NCBI RefSeq assembly: GCF_000764305.2
Contig: NW_025936293.1
Location: 39,212-103,211 of the forward strand
Direction: 5' to 3'
From: Hyalella azteca
Taxonomy: Eukaryota > Arthropoda > Malacostraca > Amphipoda > Hyalellidae
Length of the DNA stretch: 64,000 nt
Under the pieces are notes generated by a model that saw only the letters and a program-made list of their open reading frames with translations, ran no database searches and was not told the DNA's origin. A program made the position numbers and the translations under genes. Positions 19,171 to 32,459 of the stretch are shown here, in pieces; the first letter of the stretch is position 1; each line of letters begins with the position of its first letter.

Positions 19171-19775
19171 CTGCACGCAAATATAATCACTGTGATGAAT
19201 AAGCTAATAAATTCCTACATATTATTATACATTCATTAATGCTCCAAGTAATGAAGAATGTGAGGAGCATCCGCCTATCTCGGCAACTGCCCATTCTATG
19301 CGAATTTAAAAAAATACAAGGAAAATTACGAGTAGTTGAGTGCTCTGAAAACGTCAGGTGAGATTCGAAATTTCTGTTATGATGTTATTAAAATTTATGT
19401 TATGAAAAGTTATGAAGTACAATTTCCTACAAGAAAATAATACAGGAAGACAAAAGCCCCGGACTACAAAGAGGTTGATAGAAACGAATTAATTCTGCAA
19501 ATATTTGCGACAGAAGAGAGATGAGTTCGCGGATTTTCCATTAATCAAGAGATCAGTATTCCGCTATGATTGAGCATGATTATTGTGTTAAAAAGTTACT
19601 GTTCTGGCAGAATTGCACCCGCACCCATCTAAAGCTAACAGTAATTAGAATCACGAAATATTCCTGTCGATTAAAATATCTGGTATTTACAGTAATTCAT
19701 GTTATATGTAACAGAATGGTATTAATCACAAAGAAAAAAAAACAAATTTGAAATTTTGGTTTGCCCGCTGCAGCG

Positions 19776-19837
19776 AGTTTTCCTGTGCCACTCTTTTTGG
19801 TTTGCGCGACACTAAGTGTGCAGTGGCACAGGAAACT
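19776..19837. repeat. inverted repeat, 16-bp arms with a 30-bp loop
   Basis: AGTTTTCCTGTGCCACT (19776-19792) pairs with AGTGGCACAGGAAACT (19822-19837) with one bulged T. The loop repeats the flanking word TTTTGGTTTGC. It could form a stem-loop or be a small mobile-element footprint. Confidence 0.6.
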
Positions 19838-19894
19838 TATTCATATTCGGAAGAATGATGTGCGTATGTCGTAGATTTAGAACTAAATTTAGGT

Positions 19895-20350
19895 ATGTGG
19901 TCATGTAATAGAAAAGCGAGAAAAATAAAAGATTCGAGTCGTTCACACGCTTGTAAGCAGATGCGGAATTCAACTGTTATAAAAAATTTTCGTCTTGGTA
20001 TCCTCGGTTTATCAATAGCAGACAACAAACGGCTTTCCTTAACAGGCCACCCAAAAAGCGACTGTGTTACTTGGGACTTGCAAAGAAGGCGACTGTCGGC
20101 GTTGCAAGTTGCAGTCTCCGGAAACGTTTTAAGGAACATTTGCATGCGTCTGTGCCTGTCGTCTGAGCACAAAGCGCTCTTCATGCTCAGTGACAGAAAT
20201 AAAATACAAATACCCAAGTTACTCCAACAAAAATCGCTGGACTTTGGGGACCGATTTTACTTGCCTATGTATTGGTTTCAGTACTTCTGCCCGCGCGAAA
20301 TTTCCTCGATAAGCTTATGCCTGCTGCAGGACTGGATTCCAATCCAATGA
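19895..20350 (+). CDS. hypothetical ORF, 151 codons, unknown
   Basis: An uninterrupted ATG-to-TGA frame runs from MWSCNRKARKIKDSS to LCLLQDWIPIQ. It is the longest repeat-free open frame in the window outside the two recognised genes. It is basic, with scattered Cys (9-10), no signal peptide and no motif I recognise. The opposite strand also has a 126-codon frame across it, so a locally stop-poor composition may explain both. It lies upstream of the carbonic anhydrase on the other strand. It may be chance. Confidence 0.22.
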   Translation: MWSCNRKARKIKDSSRSHACKQMRNSTVIKNFRLGILGLSIADNKRLSLTGHPKSDCVTWDLQRRRLSALQVAVSGNVLRNICMRLCLSSEHKALFMLSDRNKIQIPKLLQQKSLDFGDRFYLPMYWFQYFCPREISSISLCLLQDWIPIQ

Positions 20351-20899
20351 AGTTATCCAATTGGCAATTTTATGCGATTGCGACTAAGATAATATCTTGC
20401 TGGACAGCCCTAAGTAAAACAGGGTAAAATTTGAAGAAAGTTGAAGATTTCATTTAACGTTTGCCTTCTGCAACACCTCCCGAAACACTACAAGACAATA
20501 CAAGTGCAGAGAACAACGGATTGTATTTTCTTTTGAATAAATCGCTTATTATATCTGAGTGGCTAACAGGTTCATGTAAATAATTGAACTGCTATGCTTC
20601 TTTACAATATTTAGTCAAATTCGGAGTCATGGAATTTCGATCAATTAAACGAGAATTTTCATATAAGTAAATCATGAAGAATGTGTAAAATGGAAACGAG
20701 ACTGAACAATTTTCAAAAACAAGACACTACCCGAAGAGACTGCATGCTGCTTTAAGGTCAAAAAAGCAATTCCAATTTGGTGCCAACCAGAAAATTAAGA
20801 AAGGCTGAGGATCTCATTTGGACAAAAGCCTTGCCCGGACTCTCTGCCTTCCGCGCTGCTTTTGGAATACAAAGAACCAAATCGCAGTGAACCAACGCT

Positions 20900-21122
20900 T
20901 GAACTCGCAACGTCAACGCGCCACCCTCACCCCGCAACGTCAACGCGCCACCCTCACCCCGCAACGTCAACGCGCCACCCTCACCCTTCTACGTCAACAT
21001 CACCCACACACCGCAACGTCAACGCCACCCACACCCCGCAACGTCAACTTCACCCACACACCGCAACGTCAACGCCACCCTCACCCCGCAACGTCAACGC
21101 CACCCACACATCGCAACGTCAA
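20900..21122. repeat. 26-30 bp GC-rich minisatellite
   Basis: About eight units share CGCAACGTCAACGC followed by CCACCCTCACCCC or CCACCCACAC. The first three units are 28-30 bp and nearly identical; later ones are near 26 bp and more varied. The overlapping ORFs at 20758-21219 come from the repeat. Confidence 0.9.
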
Positions 21123-21163
21123 AGCCGGTCACGTCCTGACCCGTATTATACATATACATACAT

Positions 21164-21209
21164 ACGCCGGCGTTATACAGCGTCCTGAACCGCTGTATAT
21201 AACGCCGGC
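21164..21209. repeat. inverted repeat with about 18-bp arms
   Basis: ACGCCGGCGTTATACAGCG (21164-21182) faces CGCTGTATATAACGCCGGC (21191-21209), nearly perfect arms around an 8-bp loop. Copies of CACGTCCTGAC lie just outside at about 21130 and 21210. Confidence 0.7.
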
Positions 21210-24200
21210 CACGTCCTGACTATACAGCTGCCGAGAGCCTGCATGCAGGTCCCCCAATCTCGTATATTCTGCAAACATCTCTATTCACCGGAAAACACTG
21301 GACCTTTCATAGCTACAAAACACTTCATAGCTCCGCCGCACAATGCAGGTTCAACTTGAATATATGCAAGTAACTCATTGCTCTAGTCGAGTCAAAACAA
21401 GATTTTGACGAAATTAGGTTGACAACATTGCGATGGCAAAAATGACTGGAGATACGAAGAGATTACATTTTAAACGTTTAGAAATTTGTTAATTTTAGGT
21501 TGATATTATTTGAAACGAAGTTCATAAGCAACGCAAAGTAGACAAACAGAAGGCAGGAATCACCCTTTGCGACTGAGCGCATACTGTGTTTTTTAGTACG
21601 CGAGAAAGAATGTGCCTAATTAATTCGCGTGAAACTCTCTCTGATTGTAAACTGGTAGTTTTCTGGTTACTATAAAGTTGGTAACATTCCAAATGAAGCA
21701 TTAGTTCCAATGTTGAGAAATTGTTAAAATTGTTTTTGACTAAGGACTTCTGTTTGCAGTCGTCTCAACACTATTAAAGATATTAGAAAATTAATTGTCT
21801 AAATTTTGACAGCATGTATAAACCGAAATAAAACTACACCATAAATAAAAAAAACGTGCTTGACTAGCAGTTTGTAGAGATTTAAACTTTTCATGGAACT
21901 TCAGCCGTTTATTGCGGAATTTGTAATTCTACAATATAACATTTATAACAGGAAAGGCTTCCAGTACTTAATTATGGCTCTAATAATACGCGGCTTCAAA
22001 TTCGCTCCGGAAATAATGTTGAATTCTGTAATTTTTACCTAATTTCCAGAGTTGTTGAGGCAATTCTTTTTGCCTATCGCCAGAATCTGGTTATTTCTCA
22101 AATGCTTTCAAAGCAAGATATTCATTGTCAAACGAGAAACACTTCAACGTTCCTACCCGTTGAAGACACGTATATGGGTATAGCTGAATATATGATAATG
22201 TTGATAGAAATGTCAACGAGACACGGGTAAATTATTTTCCTGTAGTTCAGTAGGAACACGACTGGATCATAAATGATGCCAGCACCACATCTAACACAAA
22301 GCTGAACAAATTTATTCACTTGTAGCTATTGCGATCAATTATTGCCGGTTGAAAAACTCTTCGTCACCAGTAACTTTATTCTACGGACCATGAGGATTGG
22401 ATCACCGCCATAGTTTCCAGCAATTGGCCGCATCTAGCCTGGACTGGCTGCACACACGACGAGTCGTAGAGCACAAAAAGTTTTAGAAACGCAGGAGTTC
22501 AGGCATCAACTAAAAAACAATCTTCTGCGTACAGATTTGGCCCACATTAAATTCTTTCACTAGGGTGTGTGTGATAGACAGCACGAGGATCCCCTTTTCA
22601 ATCGCCACGCGAATGCGGAAATACCTTGTGCTTCGGCCTCGCCATTCTCACGCTCTATGAAGAGTTCCATGGCACCAGCGAAAACGTGACTTTCCTATAA
22701 AAACTTTCGGACGTGTCGAGCACGGCCAGCAATCTTCCATGGGCCAGCCATCGATGCACCGACGACAATATTCACCAAGGTCATCAAGTACCCAACAACA
22801 GTGACACTGCTGACAACACTAGCGCCAATAGCTTCTGGTTTTCATTGTCAGGTTACCATTCCGCACCGCCGGACTAAGCTGCAATATCCGCCCTCAGTTC
22901 CGTTCAATATTTCCAGTCCCGCACCGGCGGAGCACCCATCTGGCTAGCCAAAAATTTACAGGCAACGCCTGTGTAGTCGATGAATAAACGACGGCCGATC
23001 AGCAATGAAATTGCCCTGACTTTTCTTATAAATTCTATAGATTTCATTGATAACTGTTTGTTCGAATGGTTAGTTTCCTCGCCGGATGACGGATTCTAAA
23101 GGGAGCATTGTCGTCAAAGCAACAGGGTATTGTAATTCTAACAAATTTCAGAGAGACGAACTTCCGAGTCGAGGTTTACATATTTCACTCTTTTCCAAAC
23201 AGATGCGTATATTCCATGAATGATTCACAACAACGATAAACGACAAGAATATTGATTAGCACGAATGCAAAGTATTTGTAAATAGTAAACTCTAGTAAAT
23301 CTGACCACAAAAGAAACGCAACACGATGGTGGCAGGATTTTTACCGGATACAGACACACGTTAATTTAATCTGTTAGCTATCCTTGTCAAAGTTATATAA
23401 CTTCAAAATACGCCACAGGAACACTGGGACCAGAACTACCCACTTTCTTAGTAGGTAGATCATTTTTTTTCTCGTTAATTCTAAGAAGCATCTTACTATT
23501 ATACTGAATGTAAAATCTAGATCTTACATTCAGAGACCCCGAAGTTTGACATCAAATTCAAATGTGGGTATGTAAAACAACTTCCGTATTGGTATGCTTA
23601 ATTTATAATCGCGTACGGGAAGTTGGTTGCATTTTTTGTGATATCTTGCATCACATTAGATGCTTTCATAATTGCAGTTTGTAAATTTGCTTAAGTAATT
23701 GAATATTGTTTGCCTGATCTCGTAATGATTAAAGCATTATTTAGCCGGCAATCGCTCTGACGCTTCGCCAAGCTAACAATTAATGTTTATGAGTAGGAAA
23801 AAGAAAATGATGATAAATGAAATAAGATTTGAAATAAAGTCCCAAGAAAATGCGATTGTAATATAGGAGGCTAAAAATTATATAGTGGGCTGCAGCTAGA
23901 CAGCTAAGATCAAACGTGACCAGCTCTGACATAGGCATTCAATTTATGGTAGCGGTCAGTTAAGCTGCTGATGACGACCGAGGCACTGGTTCCTCTCTTA
24001 TAGGATTTTAACTCCAACGTCAGGGTAATTGATTGTGAGCGATAGTGTTGGAATTCCATTGCATTGTGAAATACAGTGGTATTAGTGAAAAAATAATTAA
24101 TTTGTAGCGTTGAGGTTTTTACAATTTGTTTTCTGTATTTAGGATCACGCGCTTTATCTCGTAACTCCTAGCTCAGCTCTCTCTCTACATATTAGATTTG

Positions 24201-24260
24201 TCACAGCTCTCTCTCGTGTCTGATTTGCAAGCATTTATTTCCTAGTATCCGATTTGCTGA
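21210..24260. other. intergenic DNA, possible old element remnant at 22.4-23.0 kb
   Basis: There is no convincing gene. The segment 22380-23000 is more GC-rich than its surroundings, with a TATAAAAA word near 22697, a short mirrored pair (CCGCACCGCCGG near 22861 and CCGCACCGGCGG near 22920) and AATAAA near 22982. This could be a decayed retroelement end, but I cannot place it. A 30-bp palindrome at 23504 is listed separately. Confidence 0.35.
23504..23533. repeat. 30-bp near-perfect palindrome
   Basis: CTGAATGTAA and TTACATTCAG frame the centre AATCTAGATC. Only one base pair breaks the symmetry. Confidence 0.8.
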
Positions 24261-24408
24261 TTTTTAGCGCATTTTCTCATTTATGGAAAAAATACACTAT
24301 TGTGCTCGCCATGTCCGTCTGTCCGTCCGTCCGTGACCTCAAGTTTTCGTCGGCGAGAAAATGCGCTCTCTGTCACTCACTGCAGTGAGTACTGAGTTAT
24401 ATTTTTTT
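24261..24408 (+). mobile_element. MITE-like interspersed repeat, copy 1
   Basis: A segment of about 148 bp recurs in reverse orientation at 36329-36475. It begins TTTTTAGCGCATTTTCTC, contains a TCCGTCTGTCCGTCCG run, and includes GAGAAAATGCGCT as an internal inverted partner of its left end. It ends with the perfect 16-bp palindrome ACTCACTGCAGTGAGT and a T run. No coding capacity is present. Confidence 0.75.
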
Positions 24409-26189
24409 AGTTTGCTATTTCGCAACCATTTTGTAAGACTGTCCGTTCTGATTTGTTACTATAATAATTCGCTGTTTATATTTATTATATTAACTTTAGC
24501 TTTGTCATTGTTGTTTCAAATCCCGTTCAGCCCAAGCCTTGCTTATTAAACCAATAGGGAAGTGTCTTATAGTTTCCGCTTAATGATAGGCGTGACGAGA
24601 ACATACAAATTTTTGAGGTGAGGCAACTGTTAATTTTAATATATGAGGCTAGTTCATTGTCACTGCGATGGAGCAGCTGCTTCGGCAATTGAATTGAAAG
24701 TTTACGTCGGTAGAAGGAGCTTCCTTAACTCAATTTTAGTGAGTAGTTCTCAGGACATTCTGAGTTCAAATGCATGTACATGTTGGACGGATTTTTTTTC
24801 TTCTAAAGTATACGTAAAATTATTTGTGTGAAGGATCAAAAGACTCAACATGCGGCAGATATTGCATGCGTCTCAAAGAAGAGCGACGTCGACTGAAGAT
24901 CAAAAGAAGTCTCACCTCAAAGTGAAGCCTTTATCTCAGAGAATGGATGGAGAACAGACCTGCTTGATCGAATGTTCTTCACACTGGCTTGCGTGCAGTT
25001 CGAAATGCGTCATGATTTATCCTAAACCTGAAATACGAAAAGTACAAAATTCCCTAGAACCTAATAGTTTCATATATAACCACGCAGAGTATCTACCGAG
25101 ATAAAGTTCATGTTTAGTATTGAAAACAGGGTAGTGACGAAAATGCGGACTAATAGGAAAATAAGAATTATTCGTCAATGAAGAGAAAACGCGGCAGCGC
25201 TTCAAGTACGGCGATCTCAAACAAAAAAACTGAGGCATTCGGCCTCTGTGAGAGTGCTCACTGCAACGCTGACCGCGTAAAGCGCAAGAAAAAGATTTCT
25301 GAGAAGTAGGCGTATTATTCTTTCAGCTAATTACTCGTTTCTCTATTTGTTTCGGTGCTTATCGGCAGGTGATCAATGAGATGTTCCACGGTGGCATGCT
25401 CCAATACAAGGGAGGTGAACTTCATGAAATGCAGTGAATTTTTTCTATTATTTGCTTAAAATTCTGATTTCGCATAGGAGAATGGGGTGCATATAGATGC
25501 ATTAAACGACATATGTATATATATGCATTAAACTGCACGGAAATAGTTACGAGCACGAGCTGGACGTGCCTCTGCATGGAGCCACGCGCCTGTAGTGCGC
25601 TTCATATCGCTAGTTACATCATATAACAGTCGGAAGAACCGCTCTGATTTTATTCAATTAATTCAATGAAAGCTCAAGAACTGACGCGTGGTCCGAAATT
25701 GCCAATGATAACGTTCTAAACACACGCAAAAAGCAGCGCAATGCTTAAAATTAATCCATCGTACATAATAAAGTGAAGATCTCAGTCGTTGATTGCTCGT
25801 ATAGGTATGACGGCCATAACCCCACGTATCTCTTTCGTACCAGAATGCGGCAGTTTAAAGCCGACACTCGTTCAGTCAAGCGCTCTCGAACTTCCTCTAT
25901 AAAATTCACATGAAAATGAAACTCAAAAGTTCGGAGCGGACGACACACAAAATTCTTTAATAAAAACCGCTTCGGCGACAAAAACTAAAGGGAAACTGGC
26001 CGAGTTTTTTAGTCGGTGTCGCCGACTTTGTTTATTCTGCACCTCAATGCAAAAGGTCGCCCGCAAAATGCAAATTCCGGAACACCTGAGCGATCCCAGC
26101 GCTTGTGGAAGCCTCGTTGTAGCGTAGCTTATACCGTAGCGGCATGGGGTTATGACGAGCATTGCAGCGGGGAGTTGTAGGTGGGAGTT
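24409..26189. other. intergenic DNA
   Basis: Only short open frames without recognisable content are present. The word ATGCATTAAAC is repeated near 25496 and 25523. Nothing else was seen. Confidence 0.5.
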
Positions 26190-26350
26190 GTATGATTAAA
26201 AGCAGAAGTTATGGCGTAGATGAAAGACGGCAATAAAACCGGTGAAGTTATAGAAGTTATGGCGCTGACGAAAGACTGCGATTAAACGATGGGAGCTGTT
26301 GTGATTGAAGCTAAAGTTGTGATCAAGACGAAATATGGAGATGGAACGGT
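26190..26350. repeat. degenerate tandem repeat, about three copies
   Basis: GAAGTTATGGCGTAGATGAAAG is echoed as GAAGTTATGGCGCTGACG and AAAGTTGTGATCAAGACG, each followed by a related AAACCGG/AAACGATGG/AACGGTG tail. The period is about 65 bp. Confidence 0.5.
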
Positions 26351-29300
26351 GTCCTCTGAGCCAAATGTTGTGTCGTAAATTACAGCTTCCGTGTTTGTCG
26401 AACCCAAATTAACTTCCATATTCATCCATGTATTTTAACACGCCATTAGAAAGGCATAAGTTGCTGTATTTTATACGAATGCGACACAACTTCAGCAGCT
26501 GGAGGACCACTGCATCGCATTCATCATCTGCAGAGCGCATTATAATTCATTTCTTTAGTTCATTACATCTCTAGTTTGAAATTAGAATCTGAGTAATAAA
26601 GGGGCCAGCGGCTATTCCTGGAACATTTCCTGAACACGAATTTTCGATGTTCTCTTATGTCGGCTTGTCCGTCACAACGTTCCTGCGCCATTACTACTAA
26701 CATTTCGAAATTAATGAAGCATTCACTGAAAATTTCGGTGTGTTCTGTTTTGTTTTTATGAAACGCTTTATACCTGAATGAGTTATGCATTGAATTGTAT
26801 TAAATTCTGTCCGGGATGCGCAGTAATCATCACCAATGCTGATCTAAGCTCAAAATATGGTTAGAGATTCAATGGTAATTTTTATTGGAACTGATAATGC
26901 TACATGCGGCCAAGCGTTATAATAAACATGCATATATTTTGGTTACTTTGTTAAACAATAAACCAATTTTAGGACGCGATTCAAAACACATCTTCGAAAA
27001 AAAAATTTTGCTCACAAAAATGAAGCTGTGGCGTATTTTTTCTGTAATCGCGTGTATAAAGAACTGTTTGCTAGACTTTAGGTCCTTCAATCTCGAGTTT
27101 GAATAGGCAATTGACTACCCACACTAACTTTTAGCGCTGACGACGAGTCTGTCTCCGATCTATTTGTAGGCGGAGTCAGTATATTAATTGGTTGTAACTC
27201 TAGGAAAACATCCAATCAATTTTAAATTGCAAAAGTAGTAGTTAAACATGTCAGTAGCAATCTTTCAATAAATATGTACCCACCCGAGTTTGCAGCTCGG
27301 AGCTATGCTTCTCAGAAGTTATCCTTCGCTAAGTAGGTATGTACCATTCCTACTTAGGAGCCAAGTATCTCCGTAATAATCCTTCACTAAGCATACTCCA
27401 GTTCAACTCAAGAGCCTGGGGCTAAACTTCTCTAAGTTGTTAGTAATTCGAGACGGTGCGGCCGTGAAGCCATTACGGCGAGGCTGCGATGCGCCTTTTT
27501 ACCTGCCACAGGCTGGACTCTTGGTCGCAGGCTGGCCTCTAGGCCTCCTTCAGCCTCTTGGCCTCGAACTGATGCTGCTGCCTTTTTCTGCCTCAAACTT
27601 CTCTCTTACTGTCTCTTCCTGCCTCCTATTGCCTCTTCCTGTGCTAGCGGCCTTCTTACTTATTCTAAGTTCTTCCTCTTTCTATTCAATATTCCTGGTT
27701 CCGCTTGTTCAATTTGATGTTTCCTGCTGCCCTGGGCAGACCGGCCGCGACTCCTGAGATACTTATAAAATTTGCTGCCTATAACTTTGACCCACGCAGG
27801 CAAATTAACAGAAATTGCAAAAAAAATCAAACCGAATGAGGCCGTCCAATCCAAACTGCTTCTGGATAAACAGATTTTAAGACTGTATAGATAATTTTAT
27901 CCATTCACCTTGCTTGGTGGAGGCTCCTTGCGCCATGAATGCCCTTTGAAGGAACTCCATCCAACCAGTGATAGTGAGAGCAGCTCTTTATTGTGCTTGA
28001 TCTCTGGACTAACATCGCTCCAGCTGCTGCAGCCAAAGTCTGATTATGACAGAAACACAGTCATGAATTGCTTCATGTTCCTTTTGATGAGGCTTAAACT
28101 AGTCAGTTTATATTTTATGCCGGAAATCTTCGTATTGTCTGAGCAATTGTATAAGAGACCCAGCAGTTGGTACCGCATTTTATTTTATCAACACTTTGTG
28201 AGCAACAATCTCATTCATTTTATGGCGGCTAACTGAACTGTGTTTGGCAAAGTTTTTGCCGTCATAATACTCAGGGCTCATTATACTGTATTTACCAGTG
28301 TTGCTTGCTGTCTTGTCAAATGGAAATCCCTGCACTAGTTCAGTATTGCTTCACTCACGCAGACAATCGAAGTTCAACTGCGCAATTCTGAAACCTGTGC
28401 CGGAGTGAAGTTTTGGAATCATCAGTAACTTTGACGCATCTTCACCCGGGACAGCAGTTTTGCCGTCCTGTCATGGCATCCATGGCTCGCTGCAATTTAG
28501 TGATGACAACTTGACACAAAATATAAATGAAAAAGCAGATAAAGGGAATTGTTATGTAAAGGAAGTCAAATATTTCAACAATTGAGTAGAACTCAACGGA
28601 AGTTATTGTTTTCCAGTAGCGCATAAGCAGTATGCCTGGAACTTACATGAAAATGGGGCTACTGACAATTATCAACAACAATCAAGTTGCACGTGATACC
28701 TATAAACATGTTTCAAAATCCATGCAATGTTGCATACATGAACAAATAACAAAATTCAACAGAATTCAGGGTTTATACAATGACAAAATAGATAAAAATA
28801 TTAATGCCGCCCTACTAAACTTTAATGTCCTTGTGGTGGAGTTGTCACCTGTCGTAAACGCGAGTGTGCGGCATTTGTGGAAAATCTTTTGCTAAAAATA
28901 TACAGAATAAATTCATCATATGTTTAAATATTCTTGATATTTAGATCGATATCTTGCTGAGTCGAGACAGTAAGATGAGCAGCTGAGCCCTATTACAGTT
29001 CATAAAGATTGTTGCCAAGACATATTTGCTCATAAGCCCGTAGGCCTACAGAAGAGCAGGCCTCCCTGATAAAACCAACCAGCGTTCATGCCTATTTATT
29101 GGACACCAATTGCCGTGTGGAATTGCCCCAGCGGTTTCGTCCTACCTCCAAAAGGATATTGGTGGGATATTTTCCATTAGGAAAACGGCAATTCTTTTAT
29201 TCGTAATTTTAAGGGCATTACCGAATATAAACCGTTAAAAAATAAAATATGTTACATTAAATATTGAAAATATTTCAAATAACACCATATCAAGAAATAC

Positions 29301-30152
29301 GGAATGCACATATTCAGGAATGTTATATTTTTATTGCAATGAATTATCGGGTGAGTTGCGTAAGAATTTGCTGCGCTTAAATTTGGAAATTCGTCTGACG
29401 AATTAAAAGGAAAAACATGTATAATCAAAATTTAAAATTTTTTGCATAAGAATGAACCGATTGTTTCTTCTGAAGAATAATTGTTAATCTAAATAGGAGA
29501 ACAAGAGGCCTGCAAATGAATCGGCACTTAAAGAGGAGCACGACGCAATTTTTTGGGGCTCATTTTACAGGATCTTTCACTTAATGCAGTCACGTGTGTG
29601 GTTATGGCTTGGCGGGACCAAACAAAAGCCGCGTCTATACGGAATCATCAACTGTGACGAGCACAGTAACTGGAAGCCCGGCCTCCCGCGCACAAAAGGC
29701 CGCTATAGCGTCGCCAAAACCGCGCCGCTGCTGAGGCCAAGAGGCTCGGCCTCATGTTGTTGTAGGCCGAGAGGCTCGGCAACAGTGGAACTGTTGGTCC
29801 TACTTTTCGTTATGTATGTGCGGAGTTAAATCAAATTTACAGTCTTCATTCTGGTCACTTGAATCTATTGCACCATTGTGTCACTAATACGTCCAGACCA
29901 TCTTTAATGGTACGTAGCCAAATACAGGGGCTGTGCTTAAGCCGTTAATGATTTCATAGTAAAATGAGAGATTATTGCAGAATTTATCATGATCTAGAAT
30001 TTACGATCATCGTAGAACTTGAGATGATCGTTGAACAAGCATAACTCGGATATGTTCGAGAGTTTGATGCCCCGGCACTGTTTGATGCGCCGCACGTTTC
30101 CCCCTCAGTCGTAAACGAGGCTTACCAGGCCCCACGCAACCTCATCCACGGC
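26351..30152. other. intergenic DNA
   Basis: I see no convincing gene. Short GC-rich repeats of AGGC(C/T)GAGAGGCTCGGC type occur near 29733-29780. A 57-bp segment at 29439-29495 is identical to 38722-38778. Open frames at 27437-27757 and 27910-28236 lack an ATG at their left ends or any family resemblance. Confidence 0.45.
29439..29495 (+). repeat. 57-bp segment also present at the edge of the 1.3-kb duplication
   Basis: The segment begins TTTTTGCATAAGAATGAACC and ends TTGTTAATCTAAATA, and I see no difference from 38722-38778. The flanks of the two copies differ completely. Confidence 0.9.
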
Positions 30153-30257
30153 GCCCTTAATTTTAAAGCTGTTCATCAGATCATATATTGCTGGCCATTT
30201 CTGAGCCCTTAATTTTAAAGCGGTTCATCAGATCATATATTTCTGGCCATTTCTGAG
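30153..30257. repeat. 52-bp tandem duplication
   Basis: Two copies of GCCCTTAATTTTAAAGC and TCATCAGATCATATAT and GGCCATTTCTGAG follow each other with a 52-bp period and two or so substitutions. Confidence 0.9.
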
Positions 30258-32459
30258 CTCGCTTTTTAAGACTTGCATTACTTCCTCTACCTATGGGCAG
30301 ATGGGCTTCATTTCCTCTACCAAAAAAGAACTTCATTACGTGCTATATTTTTTTAAATCTATTGCTGGCTATGAAACTTCCACCATTTTAAAATCTGATT
30401 CATTTTCTAGTAACGCGGTGGAAAAATGTCCAGGCAATAAATACTATTATTCATCGTTTCTAAAACTTTTCAGTGTAAGTTTCGGAAACAAAATTACTGA
30501 TGATCATGCAATTTGTTGTCTGGATCCTTCCCAAAGAATCTCGAGCATTTTTTGCGGCTGTTTTTGAAAGCTGCATTCGTGAAATAAAGCTGCATGAGAG
30601 ATTCCCGTGATGTAAGGGGTGTGCACTACAAAAATTTTTCAATTAACTATGGACGATGAATAGGATAAAATTTATTTGATAAACATACGTAATATCTTGA
30701 GGTTAGTTATCTTTCTTCCTGAAGAACATGGAGAAAAACCGAAAGATAGAGCAGATGAAAACCTGGTTGTTTTCACTGTTAATTACTTTAATATAAAATT
30801 AAGTTAATTTAATTAATTTAATTAACAATTTCCCACTGTTAAACAATTTCTCTGAGCTCTGATGCGACCACCACGACATAGCAGGAGCAGGATATTATAC
30901 GAATGCGTGCACAATGTAAAATTATACTATTTAACAAGCTTTCGTGTGTAATGTACACAACCCATCAAACTTATTTTCGATACTAAATTTATTTTGTTGA
31001 ATTGTACAGACAATTCACACTAATCACCTTCATCTCCTCTCCTCTTCATCTCCTCCAGTCTCCTCTAATCTCCTGTGCTAATCACTAATCACCTTCATCT
31101 CCAATTCTAAACTTTTAGTTCTCAAATAAATTCATCGATTAAATCAGGAAATTTCATGAACTTATTATTAGATAAATTACCTCATATTTGACCCCTTTCA
31201 TTGTTCGGTGAAGATCTCCTAATTATTGTGCGGCGAGTCTCAGGGAACGAGAGCCCTCGCTCGGTCAAGTGCTCAATCCGCAGATTTGAATTTCCCTGCT
31301 AAATTAAGCGTCTTTTCTGCGAGCGAACTCCAAGTGTTCTGACGATCCTTAATGAAAATCACTTGAACTAAAAAACTTATTGAAAGGCGGAAATTAGTAA
31401 ATATTTTATTATTTATTCATCCTCAATTTGAGAGGACTTTCATTGAAATGAGCGAAGGAGAGAAATTTTTTCTTCGTGCATGTTAAATGGTTGAGAAATT
31501 TTCGTACAGAGGCAACGATAATTTTCCATTGTAGCGACTCATTTGAAGCATACAAGAATTCTGATGTCGAGGCTAGGGAACTTTGTTCAAGATATTCGTG
31601 CTACTTACTTAGTACATGAAGCTGGCATTAATTTACATGGCAAACATGGGGATGACATCGCCGTCAGCTTCTGGAATGGCTTGTCGTAGGTGATTAGAGA
31701 TCATAATTATATTTGTTTTGTTTTTATTCAGGTTGTCTGCACGCATAATTTCCGTTTTGATGAGATGCTTAACTTCGACGAAGGAGGGTGTTTATATACC
31801 TCAATTTACACATACATTTGACAAAATAAAAATGGTCTGCCTTCGATCATCACATATGCTCCACACCAAAACCTATCGGGGAGCATATTTACACTAATAT
31901 TTTCTATTTAGGCATGAGATCAAACTGAACCCCTTGTAGGCCTATACATTTCCAGTATTAGCACGCAGCCAAAAGTCGACTCGGCTTTTGCGGAGCACGA
32001 CAATGGAAATCAGCGGCAACTCGCAGTCTCGACAATGGCTTCAATTTCACAAATGGTTCTTTAGTTATCCTCCGAACCCACTCTTCACATTAAAAAAGTC
32101 TTGGGCAAATAAATGAGGGCCACTCAATACATTAACGTTAGCATGACTTTGCTAGAATTTATTGAAAAAAAGCGTTTAATTGCGAATAACTTTGAAAGTC
32201 AGTGAATAACAATGTATTAGGTTTCGTTAGTTGAGTGAATGCATTTAACGAGTCTTCGCTCCAATTTCGTTTGACAATTTCGTTCGTCGTGTGTCGCTCC
32301 TCAAATAAGATTGACCTGATTTCTTCACTAGTTAAACGCCCAGCACGTTTTTGTTTTCATCCACGCCAGGGACCAAACTTGGCTGTATTCACCTGTCCAA
32401 TTACCGAGTTTAAAGATCAGAACGGGATTCACTTCGTTACCTTTAAATGCAGATGTTTT
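30258..32459. other. intergenic DNA
   Basis: Only short unsupported open frames are present. A loose CTCC-rich repeat (ACTAATCACCTTCATCTCC twice) lies at about 31018-31110. Confidence 0.5.

Noticed and set aside
20164..20217. Signal-peptide-like GICILFLSLSMKSALCS as the missing carbonic anhydrase first exon
   Set aside because: The frame opens with TTG rather than ATG and lacks a good donor in the phase needed to join 19170.
22380..23000. Decayed retroelement
   Set aside because: The GC-rich segment has TATA- and AATAAA-like words but no reverse-transcriptase, integrase or clear terminal repeats, so I left it as unassigned.
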